A stretch of DNA of 64,000 nt from Corynebacterium epidermidicanis (GTDB lineage: Bacteria; Actinomycetota; Actinomycetes; Mycobacteriales; Mycobacteriaceae). Location of the stretch: positions 2,542,001 through 2,606,000 of the forward strand of contig NZ_CP011541.1 of NCBI RefSeq assembly GCF_001021025.1, written 5' to 3'. The translations under genes were made by a program, and so were the position numbers. Of this stretch, positions 50,457-59,098 are shown in pieces. Each line of letters begins with the position of its first letter. Within the stretch, counting starts at the first letter, position 1. The notes under the pieces were generated by a model, which saw only the letters and a list, made by a program, of their open reading frames with translations, was not told where the DNA came from and did no database searches.

Positions 50457-51460
50457 AACACACCGACTTCGTCCGGCTTACATCTGAATAGCTGCATCTG
50501 GCTCGGCACTGGCGGCAATTTTTGTAAATAGTCATTGCTATAGCACTTTGCCCCGAATTGCTTCACCGTCCCTTGATGCTCAGGTAGACGCCAAGCCCCA
50601 TCAGACCAGTATCTATGTGCAAAAACGTCAGATGCCGGCACACCGAACTCGGCCCACGTCCCATCACACGAAACCAGTCTGAACCCTGCAGGCACCGAGA
50701 GATAAGGCGTTGAACAGCGAGTGGTGGCATCCGGTTCCTTATTTCCTGCAGCTAGGGCACTACCTCCAGCCACTCGCACCAACTTCCCGCCCTTAACCTC
50801 ATAATTGCCAGTTTCAGTTAGCGAAGGGCAGCAGGCAGGGTCGCCAGGGGCGCTGACTTTGAAGCTCAGCCGTAGCGTATCCCCTTCAGCGCGGAACTCA
50901 CCCCAACCACCGCGTCCTACCTCGAGCCCATCAGGCAACTCAATTCCACGCTTAGGCAACCCATTGCCAGGGTCGATCGTCAGGTCTGGGTTGACCTTAA
51001 GCAGTAGTGGTGGCCAGCCGACCGCGCCCGGGACACAGCTGGCGGCCACGTACATTTCCTGCTGGCCGTCTTTGTCGAAGTCGAATTGCAGCATGTTGAC
51101 CTTCGGTTGCCCGTCGCCAATCTTGGTCAAGATCGAACCGAACCCACCGAGTTCACTTGTGGACTTGAACTCGCCGTTGACCATCGGACCGGACTCGGTG
51201 CCACACACGCCCGGCCAGGTTTGGGTGAGCATCTTGGCCTTGATGTCTTCGGAAATTTCATGGCTTACCTGCTTATTGAACGTACGAGACGGCGCTGCCG
51301 ACGCAGCGCTCGTGGCCACAGGGGAGGTCTGCGTCACCGTAACCACGGTGGTGACCGGCGACGATCCATCGCCATCTTGATTGCCACACGCGGCAAGCGG
51401 AAAAGCCAGCAATACAAGGGCAGCCGATGCTGCTTTCACAGATCTAAAAAATGTATTCAC
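50453..51460 (-). CDS. Predicted lipoprotein of unknown function
   Basis: 335 residues. The signal peptide ends in the lipobox LAAC (Cys25), so the mature protein is anchored outside the membrane. After a Ser/Thr/Val-rich linker the globular part contains LQFDFDKDGQQEMYVAASC, where FDKDGQQE recalls a calcium- or repeat-type DxDG loop, and several Cys residues. I do not recognise the family. It lies between the toxin-antitoxin module and the paaZ locus and may have arrived with that segment. Confidence 0.7.
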   Translation of the reverse strand: MNTFFRSVKAASAALVLLAFPLAACGNQDGDGSSPVTTVVTVTQTSPVATSAASAAPSRTFNKQVSHEISEDIKAKMLTQTWPGVCGTESGPMVNGEFKSTSELGGFGSILTKIGDGQPKVNMLQFDFDKDGQQEMYVAASCVPGAVGWPPLLLKVNPDLTIDPGNGLPKRGIELPDGLEVGRGGWGEFRAEGDTLRLSFKVSAPGDPACCPSLTETGNYEVKGGKLVRVAGGSALAAGNKEPDATTRCSTPYLSVPAGFRLVSCDGTWAEFGVPASDVFAHRYWSDGAWRLPEHQGTVKQFGAKCYSNDYLQKLPPVPSQMQLFRCKPDEVGVF

Positions 51461-51507
51461 AATGGCAATGGCATGGGATTTTCATTAAAAAGCAGCGGAA
51501 AGTGCGA

Positions 51508-51960
51508 CTAAACCTGATCCACAATCGCGGCTGCGCGGGCCTGGTCCAGCGCCTCGGTGAGGTCTCCAAGCGGCTCGACGATCGCGTTGGTAATCCGCAC
51601 CGTGCACAGGCGGTCGCCCGTAGCCTCGGACGTGATCACCACTTCATGCGAGGTAAGCGTCCGACCCAGCTTAATCGGGGTGGCCACCGCTCGCACATAT
51701 CCCGACCGGGTGCCCCGGTGATGAGTGGCGTTAATATCCACACCCACGCACGCTTTGCCAAGGGTGGAGGCATACTTCAACGCAGCCCAAGACCCTGCCA
51801 TCTCGCCGAGGCATGCCATCGCTCCGCCATGTAGCGCGCCTAAGGATTGGCGGTTACGTTCCACGGGCATGCGCACTTCGACACGCTCGACCGACTCGGA
51901 TACGACTTCCACGCCCATGCGAATATCAAGCTCACCCAGCGAAATCTGTACCGGTTCCAT
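51508..51960 (-). CDS. Hotdog-fold thioesterase
   Basis: A 150-residue PaaI-like hotdog protein: LGALHGGAMACLGEMAGSWAA has the HGG(A) motif and the acidic residue of acyl-CoA thioesterases. It is preceded by a GAGGAGG ribosome site. It is divergent from paaZ, and the PaaR-like site at 52009-52026 lies in the shared intergenic region, so it is probably a second thioesterase of the phenylacetate regulon. Substrate inferred. Confidence 0.8.
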   Translation of the reverse strand: MEPVQISLGELDIRMGVEVVSESVERVEVRMPVERNRQSLGALHGGAMACLGEMAGSWAALKYASTLGKACVGVDINATHHRGTRSGYVRAVATPIKLGRTLTSHEVVITSEATGDRLCTVRITNAIVEPLGDLTEALDQARAAAIVDQV

Positions 51961-51970
51961 ACCGACCTCC

Positions 51971-52026
51971 TCGACAATATTGTGATCTGCGTTATACTCT
52001 AGCTCATTACTTACCGAACGTTCAGT
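51971..52026. promoter_or_regulatory. paaZ promoter and PaaR operator, shared with the divergent thioesterase gene
   Basis: TCGACA (51971-51976) and TATACT (51993-51998) form a plus-strand -35/-10 pair with 16-bp spacing; TATAAC on the minus strand may serve the thioesterase gene. ACTTACCGAACGTTCAGT (52009-52026) differs from the paaA site at two positions and lies near the expected transcription start. The paaZ start codon is 17 bp further. Confidence 0.72.
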
Positions 52027-52043
52027 TATTTGGAGGATCTACC

Positions 52044-54044
52044 ATGGCGATCGTGCCTAGCTACTTGTCCGGCCAATGGGTTACCCCAGAAAATCCAACC
52101 AAGACCACGGAGGTTCTCGACGCCCGCACGGGTGAGCTCGTGGCCGAGGTGAGCACCGAGGGCCTCGACATCGCTGGCGCCATCGATTATGCCCGCACCA
52201 CGGGCCAGGCGGAGCTCGGCAAGCTCACCATCCACGAGCGCGCGCTCAAGCTCAAGGAATTGGCCATCTACCTGGGCGAACACAAGGAAGCACTCTACCG
52301 GATTTCGGATGCCACCGGCGCTACCCAGCGCGACCACTACATCGACATCGATGGCGGTATCGGCACCCTGTTCACCTTCTCCTCCAAGGGACGTCGTGAG
52401 TTGCCAAACTCCCACGTCATCGAGGACGGACCGTACGAGCCGCTCTCCAAGGACGGCTCTTTCATCGGCACCCACATCTACACCCGCATCCCGGGCGTCG
52501 CGGTGCAGATCAACGCCTTCAACTTCCCCGTGTGGGGCATGCTGGAAAAGTTCGCTCCAGCCTTCATCGCAGGCGTGCCTACCCTAGTCAAGCCCGCCAC
52601 CCCAACCGGCTACGTCACCCAAGCCTGCGTGCGCCTCATGGTCGACTCCGGCATTCTCCCTGAGGGCTCCATCCAGCTGATTTCCGGCTCCGCCCGCACA
52701 CTGCTCGACCACCTCGACTACCGCGACCACGTGGCCTTCACCGGCTCCGCCGCCACTGCAGCCACCCTCAAGTCGCACCAGAACGTCATTGAAGGTGGCG
52801 TCCGGTTTACCTCCGAAGCCGATTCCCTCAACGCTGCGATCCTCGCCAGCGACATCACCGCCGAGGACCCAGAGTTCGACGCCTACATCAAAGTCCTCTT
52901 CCAGGAAATGACCGCAAAGGCTGGCCAGAAGTGCACCGCGGTCCGTCGCGCGCTCGTCCCGCACGCGCTTGTCGACGCCGTGGCAGGCGCTCTGTCCTCC
53001 CGCATCGAAGAAAAGGTCGTGCTCGGGGAAACAATGGGGCCATTAGCGTCCTTCGACCAGCAGCGCGACGTCGATGCGGCGATAGCTCGCCTCGAGGCGG
53101 CCGGTGGCCAGGCTACGCGCGTCGGCAAGCGCCCAGCGGCGGGTGCCTTCGTGGAGCCGACGATCCTGACCTGGGCCGCTGACGCGCCTGAGGTGCATGA
53201 GATTGAGGCGTTCGGCCCGGTGGTGTCCGTACTGGGATACGACGATGATGCGCATGCGGTGGCGCTGGCTGCCAAGGGTGGTGGATCGCTGGTAGCTACG
53301 GTGTGCACCCGGGAAAAGGCGGGGGAGTACGCCGCTGGGATTGCAGCGCACCATGGGCGTCTGCACTTCCTGGACCGCGATGACGCGAAAACTACCACGG
53401 GACACGGCTCCCCGCTGCCGATGCTCATCCACGGCGGGCCTGGACGTGCCGGTGGCGGCGAGGAACTCGGTGGTGTGCGTGGCGTGAAGCACTACATGCA
53501 GCGCACCGCCATCCAAGGCACCCCGAACCATCTCACCGCCGTGACGGGGGAGTGGCACCGCGGCGCGGACGTCCAGCGCGTCACCCGCGAAGAAGGCGAA
53601 CACCCATTCCGGAAGTCCCTGACTACCCTAAAGATTGGCGATCAGTTCGCCTCCGAGCTGCGCCCAGTCTCCCTGGAAGACATCCTCGCGTTCGCGGAGT
53701 CCACCGGCGACACCTTCTACGCCCACACCGATGAAGAAGCGGCGATGGCGAACCCATTCTTCCCTCGTCGAGTAGCGCACGGCTACCTGCTGGTTTCCTG
53801 GGCTGCGGGCCTGTTCGTCAACCCAGATCCAGGCCCAGTGCTCGCGAACTACGGGCTGGAGAACTTGCGGTTCATCACGCCGGTGACCTACGACGATTCC
53901 ATCCGGGTGGAGCTCACCGCCAAGCGGATCACCCCACGCGTCACCGACGAGTACGGTGAGGTCGCCTGGGACACCGTGATCTACAACCAGAACGACGAGA
54001 TCGTGGCTACCTACGACGTACTCACGCTGGTAGAAAAGGCATAG
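52044..54044 (+). CDS. paaZ: PaaZ: oxepin-CoA hydrolase / aldehyde dehydrogenase fusion
   Basis: 666 residues from ATG 52044, with GGAGGA before it; an upstream extension in frame overlaps the thioesterase gene and is rejected. Residues 1 to about 520 form an aldehyde dehydrogenase with the catalytic Cys in KAGQKCTAVRRAL and Glu in RFTSEADSLNAA. The last 130 form a MaoC-like hydratase (ITLEDI-type FAESTGDTFYAHTDEEAA...HGYLLVSWAAGLFV). It opens the oxepin-CoA ring and oxidises the semialdehyde. It is separated from the other paa genes by a segment of foreign-looking DNA. Confidence 0.95.
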   Translation: MAIVPSYLSGQWVTPENPTKTTEVLDARTGELVAEVSTEGLDIAGAIDYARTTGQAELGKLTIHERALKLKELAIYLGEHKEALYRISDATGATQRDHYIDIDGGIGTLFTFSSKGRRELPNSHVIEDGPYEPLSKDGSFIGTHIYTRIPGVAVQINAFNFPVWGMLEKFAPAFIAGVPTLVKPATPTGYVTQACVRLMVDSGILPEGSIQLISGSARTLLDHLDYRDHVAFTGSAATAATLKSHQNVIEGGVRFTSEADSLNAAILASDITAEDPEFDAYIKVLFQEMTAKAGQKCTAVRRALVPHALVDAVAGALSSRIEEKVVLGETMGPLASFDQQRDVDAAIARLEAAGGQATRVGKRPAAGAFVEPTILTWAADAPEVHEIEAFGPVVSVLGYDDDAHAVALAAKGGGSLVATVCTREKAGEYAAGIAAHHGRLHFLDRDDAKTTTGHGSPLPMLIHGGPGRAGGGEELGGVRGVKHYMQRTAIQGTPNHLTAVTGEWHRGADVQRVTREEGEHPFRKSLTTLKIGDQFASELRPVSLEDILAFAESTGDTFYAHTDEEAAMANPFFPRRVAHGYLLVSWAAGLFVNPDPGPVLANYGLENLRFITPVTYDDSIRVELTAKRITPRVTDEYGEVAWDTVIYNQNDEIVATYDVLTLVEKA

Positions 54045-54058
54045 TGCCTAGGCAGCGG

Positions 54059-54784
54059 CTAGACGTCGAACCCCTGCTCCCGCGCAATCTTTAGAGTTTC
54101 GTCCCGCAGATCCAGGGGCTGAGAGTAATGCCCCGTCACCTGCGTACTGAATGATTTCACCGGTTGATCGGGATTGCGCAGGTCGTAGTAGCTGGTCATC
54201 TCGGTATCGTAAGCAGCCATCAGGTCACGGTCCGCCTCCACATAGTGGTTTTCCATCACCCGCACCTGCCGGGGCAAACGCGGCTTGAGCTGCGGGTTTT
54301 GGTTCGGCCATCCCAGGCCCATACCTACCACCGGAAAAGTGAGCTCCGGCAACTGCAACAGTTCAATGATCGCGCGAGCGTCATTATGTACGTTGCCATA
54401 GAAATTCACACCCAGCCCCACGCTTTCCGCTGCTACACACACATTTTGGGCCATCAGGCAAGCATCAGTAAAACCAGAGATGAAGTTGCGCGGGTAACGC
54501 GCGCCCTCCGCCTCGGTCAGGGCATCATTGCGGTGCGTATCGACGATAAACAGCAAATATCCCGTCGCGTCTTTGACATAAGGCTGGTTGCCGATTTCCG
54601 CAAGTCGATCCTTCAATGCCTGCTGCGTGACGTGGATGATGCTCGCTCCCTGCATACCCAGCGAGCTGGGGGTATGCATCGCGACGTCGAAAAGCTGGGC
54701 GAGAGTGTCGGGGGCGATCGGCTCTCCGGTAAATTTCCGGATTGTGCGGTGGCTTAATTGTGTGCGAATCGTCTCTGTGGTCAT
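54059..54784 (-). CDS. Nitroreductase-family oxidoreductase
   Basis: 241 residues from ATG 54784; 13 further upstream codons are not family-like. RTIRKFTGEPIAPDTLAQLFDVAMHTPSSLGMQ is the FMN-binding start of NfsA-like nitroreductases, and VGMGLGWPNQNPQLKPRLP the matching late segment. These flavoenzymes reduce nitroaromatics, quinones or flavins with NAD(P)H. The gene converges on paaZ with a 14-bp gap; no role in the paa pathway is implied. Confidence 0.88.
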   Translation of the reverse strand: MTTETIRTQLSHRTIRKFTGEPIAPDTLAQLFDVAMHTPSSLGMQGASIIHVTQQALKDRLAEIGNQPYVKDATGYLLFIVDTHRNDALTEAEGARYPRNFISGFTDACLMAQNVCVAAESVGLGVNFYGNVHNDARAIIELLQLPELTFPVVGMGLGWPNQNPQLKPRLPRQVRVMENHYVEADRDLMAAYDTEMTSYYDLRNPDQPVKSFSTQVTGHYSQPLDLRDETLKIAREQGFDV

Positions 54785-54927
54785 ATCAGCAAGTGTAGTG
54801 AGCAGCGGTAGATTCGTCGGCACCCCGAGAGCTAGTTATGCACGACTTCGGTTCGGTATCCACAGCAACAGACGGTAAAGTGACACTGTTTTTGACGTCA
54901 CCGTAATTTGTAAGGGGAGTGGTAGCG

Positions 54928-56256
54928 ATGCGCGCTTTGTTAGTCGCGACAGCGTGCGCCACGTTTCTGTGTTCCACAACCCCAGCTGCCGATGCCGAAA
55001 ATGAGATTCCGCTCAACTGGTGGATTGGGGCATATGGCGTCGATAAGCTGCACGAAGAGGGTTTCGATGGGGCTGGACAGACCATTGTTATTTCGGAGGG
55101 TGGGCTGTATCCGGACTCGCCGGACCTCGTCGGCGCTGACGTTGAATACCTGCCGCTTTCGGAGGAATGTCAGGAAGTAATCCCCCTCGATCCCGAGGAT
55201 GAGATCGAGCAATCGCTGCACGGTACGAATGTCGCCAACATGATTGTGGGCCAAGGCGGGCCGGATAATATTCAGGGTGTTGCACCCCGAGCGAAACTCA
55301 TCGTGGTGCAGGTGCGCAACACGGACAACGCGGACCCAGACGACCCTCGCACCCCCAGCTGCATCGAGGAAGCCCACAGCGTGGTCCGTAAAGTAATTGA
55401 CCGCAACCCCACCGTGTATTCCAACTCGGTCGACGACGGGGACCTCCCAAAGTACGCACCCTACCTGCTGCTCACCGGGCATTTGGCTTTCGACGCCGTC
55501 GGTAACAACGGCACCGAAGCACCCAATGACCCCGAGGAACTTGAAACACCCACCCCCGGCATGGTGTCCATCGGCGCGGTGGACCCCGAAGGCAATGTCG
55601 CCGATTTCAGCAGCCGACAACACGACCTCGCACTGCTAGCACCCGGCGCGGCAGTCCTGGGCAGAGATATCGACGGCAACCTCACCGAAATTAACGGAAC
55701 CAGCTTCGCGTCCCCCTATGCCGCGGGAGTGTTCGCGCTCGCGAAACAACGGTGGCCTCAAGCCACTGACCTGCAGCTAGCCCAGTCGATGTTGCGCACG
55801 GCGATTGGTGCTGAGGGGGAGATCCGCCACGATTCCGCCACCGGCTCCGGGCTTATCGCGCCCTACGCCTTCGTTCACAACGACCCCACCGGCCTGCCCG
55901 ACGTGCCGCCCTTCCTGCCCGCAAGCAACGCCGCCAATGTCAACGCCAGCGGCGACAAATACCTGCCGTTTTACGACGTCCTCGACGGCACCCGCGACTG
56001 CAGCGGCCTGCCACTGTGCGAAGACGGCCAGCTCCGCGCCCCACGCGCACACTGGTTACCGCCGCTGGTGCCGGCACAGACCACGGCGGAAGGCGCTGGG
56101 GCTGGCCAGGCTGACGTTGCGACGACCGGTAGCAGCGACGACGTGACGAGCGCGAGCCCGAATCGCCCCCATTTCTCTCCGCGTGCGGGACTGGCGCTCG
56201 TTGGATTGGCGATAGTCGCGTTGATTACCAGTTTTGGTGTGCGGAGGCACCGCTAG
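54928..56256 (+). CDS. Membrane-anchored subtilisin-like (S8, mycosin-like) protein, atypical active site
   Basis: 442 residues from ATG 54928, about 10 nt after AAGGGGAG. Signal peptide (to about residue 23), S8 domain, Ala/Thr-rich linker, then one C-terminal helix and a basic tail, as in mycosins. The His motif (LHGTNVANMI), oxyanion Asn (DAVGNNGTE) and Ser motif (INGTSFASPYAAG) are present. The first catalytic position, normally IDTG, reads ISEGG, so the canonical Asp is missing. Activity is uncertain. No type VII secretion genes are nearby. Confidence 0.82.
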   Translation: MRALLVATACATFLCSTTPAADAENEIPLNWWIGAYGVDKLHEEGFDGAGQTIVISEGGLYPDSPDLVGADVEYLPLSEECQEVIPLDPEDEIEQSLHGTNVANMIVGQGGPDNIQGVAPRAKLIVVQVRNTDNADPDDPRTPSCIEEAHSVVRKVIDRNPTVYSNSVDDGDLPKYAPYLLLTGHLAFDAVGNNGTEAPNDPEELETPTPGMVSIGAVDPEGNVADFSSRQHDLALLAPGAAVLGRDIDGNLTEINGTSFASPYAAGVFALAKQRWPQATDLQLAQSMLRTAIGAEGEIRHDSATGSGLIAPYAFVHNDPTGLPDVPPFLPASNAANVNASGDKYLPFYDVLDGTRDCSGLPLCEDGQLRAPRAHWLPPLVPAQTTAEGAGAGQADVATTGSSDDVTSASPNRPHFSPRAGLALVGLAIVALITSFGVRRHR

Positions 56257-56278
56257 CCGCACACCGCACCCGAGGTGC

Positions 56279-56707
56279 TTAGCTGCGATGGCCGAGCGGC
56301 TGCTGAAAACGGATCAGGTAACCGTCCGGATCCTTCACCAAAAACTGGCGAACGCCCACCTCAGCCGCGCTGCCAACCTGATACCACTTTTCCTCAGGTT
56401 CGAGGAATAGCGGCCAGTTGATGTTGCGCAGGGATGCGAGGGGGACCTCGAGGTCGTCGACACGCACTTGGAAATTGATGCCACGGCCAAACGGGGCTTC
56501 GAGCGTGTCGGTGACAAAGTCACGGCCTTCACCAAGCTCGTGCAGAACAATGTGAGCATTGCCTCGGGAGATGCACGCGAAGCCGACCTCGTGGCGTGCG
56601 TAGGTAACAGAAAAGCCACACATGACGCACCAGAAGTTCAGGCTGCTCGACAGGTCGCTCACGAGCAGTTCAGGGGCAAGGTCTTGGTCGATTTCTGGGA
56701 AGATCAT
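56279..56707 (-). CDS. VOC-family (glyoxalase/bleomycin-resistance fold) protein
   Basis: A 142-residue protein with two beta-alpha-beta-beta-beta modules: ELLVSDLSSSLNFWCVMCGFSVTYAR and later VRQFLVKDPDGYLIRFQQPLG, the usual VOC pattern including the final metal-ligand Glu position replaced by Arg (YLIRF in place of xxxEF). It resembles bleomycin-binding-type proteins; sequestration or a metal reaction cannot be decided. It is a single gene. Confidence 0.82.
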   Translation of the reverse strand: MIFPEIDQDLAPELLVSDLSSSLNFWCVMCGFSVTYARHEVGFACISRGNAHIVLHELGEGRDFVTDTLEAPFGRGINFQVRVDDLEVPLASLRNINWPLFLEPEEKWYQVGSAAEVGVRQFLVKDPDGYLIRFQQPLGHRS

Positions 56708-56773
56708 GCCCTAATCTTCCCGCATGGGATTCAAGGGCGCAGGGGGTGTGACGAGTTAGACCGTACAGGGTGG

Positions 56774-56992
56774 ATCACTACTCGTTTCACTACCATCATT
56801 ACATGGTTCAGTGCTAAATCAGCGTGCATCACTACTCGTTTCACTACCGACATTACATGGTTCAGTGCTTAGATCAGTGCCAATGACAGGCATCACTACT
56901 CACTTCACCAGAACGGAATAAGCAATGACTCCCGAGAAGTTCGACGAATTCATCGCACAGCACATCGAATGGATGCGCACTGCGAGTAGTGA
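56774..56992. repeat. Repeat array upstream of and into the AlbA_2 gene
   Basis: ATCACTACTCGTTTCACTACC occurs from 56774 and again from 56828 as part of a roughly 54-bp unit that also shares ATTACATGGTTCAGTGCT. A shortened copy begins at 56892. An inverted TCACTACTCG lies at 56983-56992, within the coding region. The array fills the interval from the VOC gene to the AlbA_2 gene and looks like a set of regulator-binding sites. Confidence 0.7.
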
Positions 56993-58658
56993 CAACAGTC
57001 GTGTGGTAGCCAAGCGGGTCCAAAATTCGCTTGGAAAGTCCTTCTGGGAAAGCGTCAGCGCTTTTGCAAATACAAGTGGCGGGCTGTTCATACTTGGCTT
57101 ATCTGAACCGGATGGTTTCACCGCTGATCTCGAATTCAATGCGGAGCAGATCAAGAAAGAACTCGTTGCAGGGTTCAATACGGCACCTGGAAACAGGCCA
57201 AAGGTCACTCCGGTGCCACGTCACCGCATGCACGAAGTGAGGTTTGAAGGGCAGGAGCTGATCGCTGTCGAAATCGATGCCATGCGAGATGACCCGCAGC
57301 TCGTTAGTCAAATGCCTTGTTTCGTAACGGATCAGCATCTCTCCAAGGGCAGCTATCGACGTGAGTTCGATGGCGATCGCCGACTGAACGCCTACGAGAT
57401 TCACGAATTACAAACGTGGATGCAACCCGATAGTTCAGATCGCGAGATCATCGCAGATGCGTTGCCTGACGACATTGATGAAATTGCGGTCCAGACAGTA
57501 ATCGCAGCTTATCGAGCCGAAGGCTCCCGCGTCATCTCCACCGCACGCAATTCTGACGATCTCCTGCGCCTCATCAAAGTGTTGGACTATGACGAACAGC
57601 ACCACCTTAAGCCAACTTTGGCCGGTGTATTGGCTGTGGGGCGTTACCCCCAACAATTCTTTCCGCAGTTGTTTATCGACGTCACCGTTCACCCAACCAC
57701 CGAGAAGTCAACTAGTACTGCTGGCATTCGATTCCTTTCCAGAAAGCGTTGTGACGGCCCACTCACCGAAGCCGTCGAGTCTGCAGTCGCGGAAGTGTTG
57801 GGTAACTTAAAAACTCGTTACAGTGAAACTGCTGGCACCGTGGTCAACGAGAAGGAGATCCCAGAGCTGGCGATTCGAGAAGCCATCGCCAATGCTGTGA
57901 TGCACCGCGACTATGGACAACTCGCACGCGGCGAACAAGTTGCCGTTGACATCTATCCAGATCGTGTAGAGATCACCAACCCAGGTGGCCTCTGGGGCGG
58001 ACGCACCGAAGAGAACCTCGTCGATGGCCGGTCCGTCACCAGGAATGAAGCCCTTGCTTCCATCCTCAGCCACTTGCACAATGCGCGGAATGAACGTATC
58101 GCAGAGAACCAAGGAAGTGGCATTCCGGCCATGATCCGCGCCATGACTCAGCACGGGCTCAGTGCACCGAGATTTAAGAACAACATCAGTTCTTTTCAAG
58201 TGACGCTGCGCCGCTTCGGGCTCCTTGACACCGAAGCACAGGAATGGCTCGAAAGTCGTGGACATCAGCGCTCACCGATTGCTGACGTGGCTCTGATTCT
58301 CGCGCGCAACGAAGGCGAAGTTTCCACTCAATCACTCCGGGACCGTCTCGGAATCGACAGTGACGAAGCCCGAGAATTCCTCGCACAATTGCTTGTCGAC
58401 GGCCAATTGACCGCCATCGATAGCGAACACTATGCGCTTGCTGCTCAATCGATGCCTCAAGTTAGCGCCCCCGCCCGAGAGCTCTATGAGCACATTTCTG
58501 CCACAACTCCACGTAAGACCGCAGAACTCGCCGAACTGTGGGGCAGATCTGAGGGCACGGTTCGTCTACGCGTCAAGAAACTGATCGATGCAGACATGGT
58601 GATTCCGACCGCAGCGTCGACAAGCAAGCTGCGTGCCTACCTGCGCACCAAGCGATAG
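56925..58658 (+). CDS. AlbA_2/Schlafen-type protein with GHKL ATPase and winged helices
   Basis: A 577-residue protein. Residues about 15-165 carry the AlbA_2 (Schlafen-like) domain, recognised by FWESVSAFANTSGGLFILGLSEPDG. A HATPase_c_4 domain follows (EAIANAVMHRDYG and NQGSGIPAMIRAM), and the C-terminus holds winged-helix segments (QSLRDRLGIDSDEAREFL, RKTAELAELWGRSEGTVRLRVKKL). Proteins of this type are often annotated as RecG-like or transcriptional regulators, and occur in defence islands. The stop overlaps the truncated MmcQ gene by 22 bp. It may regulate itself through the repeat array. Confidence 0.8.
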   Translation: MTPEKFDEFIAQHIEWMRTASSDNSRVVAKRVQNSLGKSFWESVSAFANTSGGLFILGLSEPDGFTADLEFNAEQIKKELVAGFNTAPGNRPKVTPVPRHRMHEVRFEGQELIAVEIDAMRDDPQLVSQMPCFVTDQHLSKGSYRREFDGDRRLNAYEIHELQTWMQPDSSDREIIADALPDDIDEIAVQTVIAAYRAEGSRVISTARNSDDLLRLIKVLDYDEQHHLKPTLAGVLAVGRYPQQFFPQLFIDVTVHPTTEKSTSTAGIRFLSRKRCDGPLTEAVESAVAEVLGNLKTRYSETAGTVVNEKEIPELAIREAIANAVMHRDYGQLARGEQVAVDIYPDRVEITNPGGLWGGRTEENLVDGRSVTRNEALASILSHLHNARNERIAENQGSGIPAMIRAMTQHGLSAPRFKNNISSFQVTLRRFGLLDTEAQEWLESRGHQRSPIADVALILARNEGEVSTQSLRDRLGIDSDEAREFLAQLLVDGQLTAIDSEHYALAAQSMPQVSAPARELYEHISATTPRKTAELAELWGRSEGTVRLRVKKLIDADMVIPTAASTSKLRAYLRTKR

Positions 58659-58948
58659 GAATCAATGACCAACTCGCGGACGAGGTCGTCGGGCACGCCT
58701 TGGCCTTCGGTGATCATGACCCAATGCCGTTTATTCACGTGGTAGCCAGGCGTGATGCCTGGGTGTTGCTGGCGGAGTAATTCGCCCTCGAGTGGGTCGA
58801 CCTTGACATTGGCGATCCTTTCGCCATGCAGCACGCCGAGCAGCGCGAACCACTTGCCCTGGATCTTGAATGCATCCCAGTCATCGCGGAATGGCTCCTT
58901 TTTACAGAGGCTAACTGCAGCTCGGCCTCGCGGACGAGAGAATGGATG
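58637..58948 (-). pseudogene. 5'-truncated MmcQ/YjbR-family gene
   Basis: The frame opens after a stop at 58949-58951. Its readable part, KEPFRDDWDAFKIQGKWFALL then PGITPGYHVNKRHW and VPDDLVRELVIDSY, is the core of the MmcQ/YjbR double-stranded-DNA-binding family. The expected first 10-15 residues and a start codon are missing: the only start is GTG 58834, which would leave half a domain. The 5' end is replaced by DNA of the accessory segment, so this looks like a gene cut by a rearrangement. Confidence 0.65.
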
Positions 58949-59024
58949 TTAGGGGGAGGGACATAGTGGGAGTCTATGGCGCAACGGTGTGATTACGGCA
59001 GCTCGAATGATCACCCACCTGCGG

Positions 59025-59057
59025 ATTGTTAGATTAGAGGGGTGCTAATCTAACAAT
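59025..59057. repeat. Perfect 13-bp inverted repeat
   Basis: ATTGTTAGATTAG (59025-59037) and its exact complement (59045-59057) flank the loop AGGGGTG. The arms are A/T-rich. It lies between the 3' end of the second AlbA_2 gene and the truncated MmcQ gene. It may be an operator, a weak terminator or the trace of a mobile element end. Confidence 0.6.
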
Positions 59058-59098
59058 GATTGCGACTTTTGTGCAATCCTTGGCGGAATAGAGACTGC

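Noticed and set aside
51813..52043. Extension of paaZ upstream of 52044
   Set aside because: It would overlap the divergent thioesterase gene and the promoter/operator; the ribosome site and family start fit ATG 52044.
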